A stretch of DNA of 64,000 bases, from contig NZ_CP124836.1 of the NCBI RefSeq assembly GCF_029964055.1, forward strand, positions 1,116,001 to 1,180,000, written 5' to 3'. Positions 57,460 to 64,000 of this stretch are shown piece by piece. Each line of letters begins with the position of its first letter. Within the stretch, counting starts at the first letter, position 1. The notes below the pieces were generated by a model. That model was not told the DNA's origin. It ran no database searches and worked only from the letters and a program-made list of their open reading frames with translations. A program made the position numbers and the translations under genes. The stretch comes from Arthrobacter sp. EM1. Its GTDB lineage: Bacteria; Actinomycetota; Actinomycetes; Actinomycetales; Micrococcaceae.

Positions 57460-59568
57460 GTGGCACCAAGTTCTGACTACACCGCCAGGCATTTGTCCGT
57501 GCTGGAGGGCCTGGAAGCGGTTCGAAAGCGCCCCGGCATGTATATCGGTTCGACAGACTCCCGCGGATTGATGCACTGCCTGTGGGAAATCATCGACAAC
57601 TCCGTCGACGAGGCACTTGCCGGCTTCGGCCACGACATCAAAATCATCCTGCACGCGGACAACTCCGTGGAGATCCACGACGACGGACGCGGCGTGCCGG
57701 TGGATATCGAACCGAAGACCGGACTCAGTGGCGTTGAAGTTGTGTTTACCAAGCTGCACGCCGGCGGAAAATTCGGCGGCGGGTCCTACACCGCGTCCGG
57801 CGGATTGCACGGCGTCGGCGCGTCAGTGGTAAATGCCCTTTCGTCCCGGCTGGACGTGGAAGTCGACCGCGGCGGCAAGACCTACAAGATGTCCTTCCGC
57901 CGGGGTGAGCCGGGCCGCTTTAAAGACAACGGCAGCAGGCTCGATCCGGCGTCCGTCTTCGCGCCATTCCTTGATGGCTCCGTCCTGGACGTTGTGGGCA
58001 AAGCCAAGCGCGGCGTCACGGGCACCCGGATCCGCTACTGGGCGGACCGGCAGATCTTCACCCCGGACGCCAAATTCTCCTACGACGAACTTGCGGACCG
58101 CGCCCGCCAGACGTCCTTCCTGGTCCCCGGGCTCAAGCTCACCGTCCGGGACGAGCGCAAAGTCCCCGGCACCCCGGGGGAGTCCGGCGCACATGAGGAA
58201 GTCTTCCACCACGACGGCGGCCTCTCCGAATTCGTCGAATTCCTCGCCGCGGACCCCGCCGTCACCGACGTCTGGCGGCTGCACGGTGCCGGCAAATTCA
58301 AGGAAACGGTCCCGGTCATTGATGAGAAGGGCCATAGTCAGCTCACCGAGGTCGAACGGGACTGCGAAGTCGATGTCGCCCTCCGGTGGGGCATCGGTTA
58401 CGACAGTACCGTGCGCACTTTCGTCAACATCATCTCCACACCCAAGGGCGGCACCCACCAGTCGGGCTTCGAGCAGGCGCTGCTCAAAACCTTCCGGAAG
58501 GCCGTAGAATCCAACGCCCGGAAGCTTAAGGCCGGCAACGACAAGATCGAGAAGGACGACATTTTCGCCGGTCTAACCGCCGTCCTGACGGTCAGGCTGG
58601 CAGAGCCGCAGTTCGAGGGCCAGACCAAGGAGATCCTGGGCACCTCCGCCGTGCGCGCGATCGTCGCCAAAGTCGTGGAGCAGGAGATCAACGCCAAGCT
58701 CACCTCGTCCCAGCGCAATGACAAGGCCCAGTCAGCGCTGCTGCTGGAAAAAGTCGTCAGCGAGATGAAATCGCGGATCTCCGCGCGGGTGCACAAGGAA
58801 ACCCAGCGCCGCAAGAACGCCCTGGAAACCTCCTCCATGCCCACCAAGCTGGCGGACTGCCGCACGGACGACGTCGCACGTTCCGAGCTCTTTATCGTGG
58901 AAGGCGATTCGGCACTCGGAACCGCCAAGCTGGCCAGGTCCTCCGACTTCCAGGCGCTGCTCCCCATCCGCGGCAAGATCCTCAACGTTCAAAAGGCCTC
59001 GGTGGGTGATATGCTCTCCAACGCCGAATGCGCGGCCCTCATCCAGGTGGTCGGTGCAGGCTCCGGCCGCAGCTTCGACATCAGCGCCGCCCGCTATGGC
59101 AAGGTCATTCTGATGACCGACGCCGACGTCGACGGTGCGCACATCCGGACCCTCCTGCTGACCCTGTTCTTCCGCTACATGCGCCCGATGATCGATGAGG
59201 GCCGCGTGTTCGCCGCCGTCCCGCCGCTGCACCGGGTGGAGGTCATCAACGCCGGCCAGAAGGCGAACGAGATGATCTACACCTACTCCGAAGCCGAGCT
59301 GCATTCCCTGCTGGCCCGGCTCGCCAAGGAAGGCAAACGCTACAAGGAGCCGATCCAGCGGTACAAGGGCCTGGGCGAGATGGACGCGGAGCAGTTGGCG
59401 GAGACCACTATGGACCCGCGGCACCGCACCCTGCGCAAGGTGGGAATCGAGAACGCCAAGCACGCTGAGGAAACCTTCGACCTGCTGATGGGATCCGACG
59501 TCGCGCCCCGTAAGGACTTCATCATTGCCGGCGCTGCGAGCCTGGACCGGGAGCGCATCGACGCCTGA
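57460..59568 (+). CDS. parE: type IIA DNA topoisomerase subunit B (ParE/GyrB-like)
   Basis: ATPase subunit of topoisomerase IV, 702 residues. GHKL ATP-binding motifs are IIDNSVDEALAG, HDDGRGVPVDIEP and GLHGVGASVVNALS. The TOPRIM domain shows FIVEGDSALGTAK (instead of the common GDSAGGSAK) and DADVDGAHIRTLLL. The C-terminus has KRYKEPIQRYKGLGEMD. ParE is favoured over GyrB by the location after sigA and by the SALGTAK variant, which I recall from actinobacterial ParE. The parC partner is not in the window. GTG start. Confidence 0.9.
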   Translation: MAPSSDYTARHLSVLEGLEAVRKRPGMYIGSTDSRGLMHCLWEIIDNSVDEALAGFGHDIKIILHADNSVEIHDDGRGVPVDIEPKTGLSGVEVVFTKLHAGGKFGGGSYTASGGLHGVGASVVNALSSRLDVEVDRGGKTYKMSFRRGEPGRFKDNGSRLDPASVFAPFLDGSVLDVVGKAKRGVTGTRIRYWADRQIFTPDAKFSYDELADRARQTSFLVPGLKLTVRDERKVPGTPGESGAHEEVFHHDGGLSEFVEFLAADPAVTDVWRLHGAGKFKETVPVIDEKGHSQLTEVERDCEVDVALRWGIGYDSTVRTFVNIISTPKGGTHQSGFEQALLKTFRKAVESNARKLKAGNDKIEKDDIFAGLTAVLTVRLAEPQFEGQTKEILGTSAVRAIVAKVVEQEINAKLTSSQRNDKAQSALLLEKVVSEMKSRISARVHKETQRRKNALETSSMPTKLADCRTDDVARSELFIVEGDSALGTAKLARSSDFQALLPIRGKILNVQKASVGDMLSNAECAALIQVVGAGSGRSFDISAARYGKVILMTDADVDGAHIRTLLLTLFFRYMRPMIDEGRVFAAVPPLHRVEVINAGQKANEMIYTYSEAELHSLLARLAKEGKRYKEPIQRYKGLGEMDAEQLAETTMDPRHRTLRKVGIENAKHAEETFDLLMGSDVAPRKDFIIAGAASLDRERIDA

Positions 59569-59625
59569 CGCCCCTGCCGGCGTACAACAGCCCGGCGGCG
59601 GAGCGGCCACGGTCAACCGCGGTGG

Positions 59626-60615
59626 TCAGCCCAGCAGGCCGGGGACAATCAGCAACGCTGTCGGCGCCGTCAGCAGCACCAGGCAGATTGCCAGGACGCC
59701 GGCCCGCAGCGGTTGCGGCAGGGGCGGCTGCGGCGCAAGCAACCGGCTGACTCGGGACGCCGTTGCCCGGGCGGAACCGGCGCCTCCGGTGGCACCGGGC
59801 TGCCCGGTTTCGACGTCGGAGAGCTCCGGTTCGCTAAAAGCCAACCGGCCGCCTGCGGCGCCGGGTGACCCGCTGGCCACAATCGCGATGGCCTTGATCA
59901 GGGTCGCCCTGCTCTCGGTCTTCAGCGCGACGTCGTCGGCAAGCATCTCGATCAGGGAACTGACCGCTTCCTGCGCCAGACGGGTGGTAGGCAGCCAGGG
60001 AAGGGCCTGCCGCCAGGCCGCAAAGGCCCAGAGCAGCAGGTGGTGGCGCTGGTCCAGATGGGCGTTCTCGTGGTTCAGGACCGCACGCAACTCCGCCGGC
60101 TCCAAAGCCGCCATCAATCCGTCGGAGAGGACGGTGACCGAGCGGGCCCCGCCCGGCAGGCAATACGCAACGGGGGAGTCGACATTGATCACCATGGTCC
60201 GCGGACCGTCAACGGAAGGTGAGGCCAGCAACTCCAGCAGTTCGCGGTGCCGGCGCCGCTGGCGCTGGATTTTGTAGTAGGTCAGCAGCAGCGTGAACAC
60301 AAGGTGCGCCGAGAGCAGGGCCGCTGCCGAGAGCGCAAAAATGTGCCAAAACCCCAACGCCGTTGTCGGCGCGTTGTTGAAGACGATCCGGGCCAGAGCC
60401 CTCAGGCCGGCCAATAGATTGTCTCCGACCGGCTCCAGCCCGTAAACCAGCATGGCTCCGATCATCGACAGGCCGCCCGCCAGTGCGATGGTCTGCCAGA
60501 GCAGCATGGCCGTGAACGGGGAGCGCGCCGGCCACTGGGCGTGCGAGAGCAGGATAGGCACCGGCCAGGCCAGCACTATCGCAAGGACCGCCAGAAACCA
60601 TGAGGTCCAGAACAT
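59626..60615 (-). CDS. M56 family (BlaR1-like) zinc metalloprotease
   Basis: A membrane protease of 329 residues with four to five helices. The zinc motif HENAH is at 182-186, within AVLNHENAHLDQRHHLLL. A later stretch, ISLIEML-like SSLIEMLADDVALK, supplies the distal Glu/Asp. It lacks the C-terminal penicillin-binding sensor of BlaR1. In BlaR1/MecR1 pairs the activated protease leads to cleavage of the BlaI repressor. It lies six bases after blaI, on the same strand, so the two form an operon next to cydAB. Confidence 0.9.
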   Translation of the reverse strand: MFWTSWFLAVLAIVLAWPVPILLSHAQWPARSPFTAMLLWQTIALAGGLSMIGAMLVYGLEPVGDNLLAGLRALARIVFNNAPTTALGFWHIFALSAAALLSAHLVFTLLLTYYKIQRQRRRHRELLELLASPSVDGPRTMVINVDSPVAYCLPGGARSVTVLSDGLMAALEPAELRAVLNHENAHLDQRHHLLLWAFAAWRQALPWLPTTRLAQEAVSSLIEMLADDVALKTESRATLIKAIAIVASGSPGAAGGRLAFSEPELSDVETGQPGATGGAGSARATASRVSRLLAPQPPLPQPLRAGVLAICLVLLTAPTALLIVPGLLG

Positions 60616-60621
60616 CGGGCG

Positions 60622-61008
60622 CTAGCTGAGCCCCAGCAGCTTGCGCAGCGTTTCTGCCTCGGTGTCCGTGACCGAACCAATAAACCTGGCGAGCACGGCC
60701 TCGCGGTCCGGCGCGGACCCCAGAACCTCGTGCATCAGCTCAGCGGTGTGGTCCTCGCGGCTGGAGACGGCCTGGTAGCGGTGCGGACGGGTGCCGCGTT
60801 CCCGCTCGACAAGGCCCTTGCGCTCCAGCCGGGAAAGTACTGTCAGAACCGTCGTAACGGCCAGATCCTTGCCCTCGTGCCCCCTGGCGCCGTTTTCGGC
60901 GCGTGTGCTTTGTGCCAGCAGATCCCGCAGGGTGTTTGCTGTGGCAGCCTCGTGGCCCGCCCAGAGCAGGTCCATCACTGCCCGTTCCAGTTCACCGAGA
61001 CTAGCCAT
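60622..61008 (-). CDS. blaI: BlaI/MecI/CopY family repressor
   Basis: Winged-helix repressor of 128 residues. The N-terminal helix is LGELERAVMDLLW, the recognition region is VTTVLTVLSRLERKGLVERE, and the wing is GTRPHRYQAVSSRED. The C-terminal dimerisation helices contain AVLARFIGSVTDTEAETLRKLL. It is first in the blaI-M56 operon. The three TTCTACA-N3-TGTAGAA-like sites in its upstream region fit the TACA/TGTA core of BlaI operators, so it should repress itself and the divergent cydAB. Confidence 0.93.
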   Translation of the reverse strand: MASLGELERAVMDLLWAGHEAATANTLRDLLAQSTRAENGARGHEGKDLAVTTVLTVLSRLERKGLVERERGTRPHRYQAVSSREDHTAELMHEVLGSAPDREAVLARFIGSVTDTEAETLRKLLGLS

Positions 61009-61103
61009 TCCGTACGTCCTTTGTCAGTGCCGCTGCGGCGATCCAGCCTGCAGGGCGTTCCATCAATGCTGTGGTCTTAAATTTACCGTGTTTTGCGGAT
61101 AGT

Positions 61104-61120
61104 TTCTACATGAGGTAGAA
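61104..61120. promoter_or_regulatory. BlaI-type operator near blaI
   Basis: TTCTACATGAGGTAGAA is a 17-bp inverted repeat with one mismatch in the right half (GGTAGAA for TGTAGAA). It lies about 95 bp upstream of blaI and on the blaI side of the region. Confidence 0.8.
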
Positions 61121-61269
61121 GACTTCGGCCGGGCGTGTCGCAGGCCGGAGTCGATCAGGGGCCATCCGGCGCAGCCGGGGACACCGCAGGCGCGGCGTTT
61201 CCCGTGCTCAGGCTCCATTGCGGCTCGTTCCGTGGCGTGCAACGCTGGGTGCAGCGAGCTGATGATTTG

Positions 61270-61286
61270 TTCTACACTTTGTAGAA
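61270..61286. promoter_or_regulatory. BlaI-type operator O1 near cydA
   Basis: TTCTACACTTTGTAGAA is a perfect 17-bp palindrome (TTCTACA-CTT-TGTAGAA) upstream of cydA. Confidence 0.88.
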
Positions 61287-61292
61287 GAAGTT

Positions 61293-61309
61293 TTCTACAT
61301 CATGTAGAA
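61293..61309. promoter_or_regulatory. BlaI-type operator O2 near cydA
   Basis: TTCTACATCATGTAGAA is a second perfect 17-bp palindrome. Its centre is 23 bp from that of O1, about two helical turns, and it ends 30 bp before the cydA TTG. Confidence 0.88.
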
Positions 61310-61339
61310 GTTGCCCGCTCAGCACAGTTAGGGACTGCC

Positions 61340-62929
61340 TTGGACGCTTTGGAAATCGCACGCTGGCAATTCGGAATCACCACTGTCTACCACTTTATGA
61401 TGGTGCCGCTGACGATCGGGCTGGGCCTTGTGGTCGCCGTGATCCAGACGATGTGGCACCGGACCGGCAAACCGGAGTACCTCCGGATGACCAAGTTCTG
61501 GGGCAAGCTCTTCCTGATCAACTTCATCATGGGCGTCGCCACCGGCATTGTGCAGGAATTCCAGTTCGGCATGGCGTGGAGTGAGTACAGCCGCTTTGTG
61601 GGCGACGTTTTCGGCGCACCGCTGGCCCTCGAAGCCCTGCTGGCGTTTTTTGTGGAATCGACGTTCCTGGGCCTGTGGATCTTTGGCTGGAAGCAACTCA
61701 AGCCCGCCGTGCACCTTGCCTGCCTCTGGATCGCCGTGATCGGATCGGTCTTCTCCGCCTATTTCATCATCGTGGCGAACAGTTGGATGCAGCACCCGGT
61801 CGGCGTGGAGATGATCAACGGCCGTCCGGTGATGACCGACGCCTGGGCGGTCTTTACCAACAACACCGCCCTGGTTGCTGTCCCGCACACCCTCTTCGGC
61901 GCCCTGGCCGTCGCCGGGGCTTTCCTGCTGGGCATCGCCTGGTACCACTTGTGGCGCCGCCGCCACGATGGGATCGACGCCGTCGATGCCGATGGAAGGG
62001 TGATTCCCGGCGAGGCCGCCATCCCCGGCCGGGACCGCACCGACCACGCCGTCTGGATCCGTTCATTGCGGATCGGCGCCGTCGTCGCCATGATTTCCTT
62101 CGCCGGCACCGCCATCACCGGAGATCTGCAGGGGAAGCTGATGTTCGAGCAGCAGCCCATGAAGATGGCCGCCGCCGAGGCGGCCTGCCACGACGGCACC
62201 GGGTTCTCCATCCTCAGCGTCGGAAACGTCGGCTCCAAAAACTGCGATGACGTAGTCGCCGTGATCGAGGTCCCCGGAATCCTGTCCTTCCTCGCCAAGG
62301 GGGACTTCACCACCGAGGTCAAGGGCGTAAACAGCCTGCTTGACCAGTACAAGGCCGACTACGGGACCAATTTGCCGGACAACCCGATCTATGGGGACCG
62401 CGCCGGCCAGGAGATCCAGTACGTTCCGGTCATGGAGGTTACCTACTGGGGCTTCCGGATGATGATCGGTTTCGGCGGAGCGGCGGCCCTGGCCGCCCTC
62501 GCTGCACTGTGGATCACCCGCAAAGGGACAGTGCCCGCCTCCCGCGGCCTGATGCGGCTTGCCGTGTTCGGGATCCTGGCACCATTCGGGGCCAACGCCG
62601 CCGGCTGGATCTTCACCGAAATGGGCCGCCAGCCTTTTGTTGTCGCCCCCAACCCGGATCCCAGCGGGATCGACCAGGTCTTTATGTTCACGGCCGCGGC
62701 CGTCTCACCGGGCGTCTCTGCCGGTGAGCTCCTGACCTCGCTTGTGGTGCTGACCGCCGTGTACGCGGTGTTGCTGGTGGTGGAAGTCAAGCTGCTGGTC
62801 ACGTATATCCGGGGCGGGGTGGTCTCGGCCATGCCCGAGCTCGCCCACGTTCCCGATGACCATGACTCGGCGCCGGGCGGCCCGGGCACGCCCGGGGATG
62901 CCGACGACGTCCTGGCTTTCGCCTACTAA
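61340..62929 (+). CDS. cydA: cytochrome bd ubiquinol/menaquinol oxidase subunit I CydA
   Basis: High-affinity terminal oxidase subunit that carries the b558, b595 and d hemes. It begins MDALEIARWQFGITTVYHFMMVPLTIGL, with the first conserved His in TVYHF. The GRQPFVV motif (TEMGRQPFVVAPN) and the quinol-loop region (KMAAAEA) follow. The TTG at 61340 with AGGGA upstream gives 529 residues; a longer in-frame start at 61232 overlaps the operators and is not family-like. It is the first gene of the cydAB operon under the two operators. Confidence 0.95.
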   Translation: MDALEIARWQFGITTVYHFMMVPLTIGLGLVVAVIQTMWHRTGKPEYLRMTKFWGKLFLINFIMGVATGIVQEFQFGMAWSEYSRFVGDVFGAPLALEALLAFFVESTFLGLWIFGWKQLKPAVHLACLWIAVIGSVFSAYFIIVANSWMQHPVGVEMINGRPVMTDAWAVFTNNTALVAVPHTLFGALAVAGAFLLGIAWYHLWRRRHDGIDAVDADGRVIPGEAAIPGRDRTDHAVWIRSLRIGAVVAMISFAGTAITGDLQGKLMFEQQPMKMAAAEAACHDGTGFSILSVGNVGSKNCDDVVAVIEVPGILSFLAKGDFTTEVKGVNSLLDQYKADYGTNLPDNPIYGDRAGQEIQYVPVMEVTYWGFRMMIGFGGAAALAALAALWITRKGTVPASRGLMRLAVFGILAPFGANAAGWIFTEMGRQPFVVAPNPDPSGIDQVFMFTAAAVSPGVSAGELLTSLVVLTAVYAVLLVVEVKLLVTYIRGGVVSAMPELAHVPDDHDSAPGGPGTPGDADDVLAFAY

Positions 62930-62965
62930 GCCTTCGCTCCCCAAGAAACGCAGAGGATACTCAGC

Positions 62966-64000
<1,035 letters not shown>

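Larger units (their letters stand above)
61009..61339. other. blaI-cydA divergent control region
   Basis: This 331-bp gap between the divergent blaI and cydA holds three copies of a TTCTACA-N3-TGTAGAA type operator at 61104, 61270 and 61293. No gene is visible between them. Confidence 0.8.

Overview
The window comes from the chromosome of a high-GC actinobacterium. The best fit is the family Micrococcaceae (Arthrobacter, Pseudarthrobacter and relatives). Three things point there: the division cluster ends in sepF, yggT and divIVA/wag31 and has no ftsA; the order panB, glnA2, glnE, glnA1, RDD gene, DUF4191 gene, lipA, lipB, TIGR01777 gene, E2, pepA matches the Mycobacterium tuberculosis Rv2213-Rv2225 block as I remember it; and many start codons are GTG, often leaderless. 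Genus and species cannot be fixed by eye. No phage, insertion sequence, CRISPR array, tRNA or rRNA was seen, so this is core chromosome.

Region 1 (1-14512) is the dcw cluster: the end of murF, then mraY, murD, ftsW, murG, murC, ftsQ and ftsZ, with several start/stop overlaps. It continues with pgeF, ylmE/yggS, sepF, yggT, divIVA, lspA and an rluD-type pseudouridine synthase. It supplies lipid II synthesis, the septal Z-ring and polar growth. Region 2 (14593-24790) holds dnaE, a flavin reductase, an unknown membrane protein, hisD, nrdR with two NrdR boxes, ppgK, map, a 54-residue SPOR-like protein and panB.

Region 3 (25044-38466) is nitrogen and lipoate metabolism: glnA2, glnE, an amino-acid ABC transporter whose binding protein is fused to its permease, small accessory genes (VOC, GNAT, a small HTH protein), glnA1 with a near-perfect GlnR box, RDD, DUF3817 and DUF4191 genes, then lipA and lipB. 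Region 4 (38574-51137) holds a Ser/Thr kinase, a TIGR01777 epimerase, a giant tricorn-like protease, an OsmC protein, a small membrane protein with a heptamer repeat after it, the two-lipoyl-domain E2, dihydrolipoamide dehydrogenase and pepA. LipA/LipB make the cofactor that the E2 carries.

Region 5 (51430-64000) holds a PAC2 protein, an MFS transporter, a DUF4192 gene, the principal sigma factor with a candidate SigR/SigH-type promoter, a DUF7455 gene, a ParE/GyrB topoisomerase subunit, and an M56 protease plus BlaI repressor divergent from cydAB (cytochrome bd). Three copies of a TTCTACA-N3-TGTAGAA operator lie between blaI and cydA. They predict that BlaI and its protease partner control cytochrome bd, which I regard as the most interesting regulatory system in the window.
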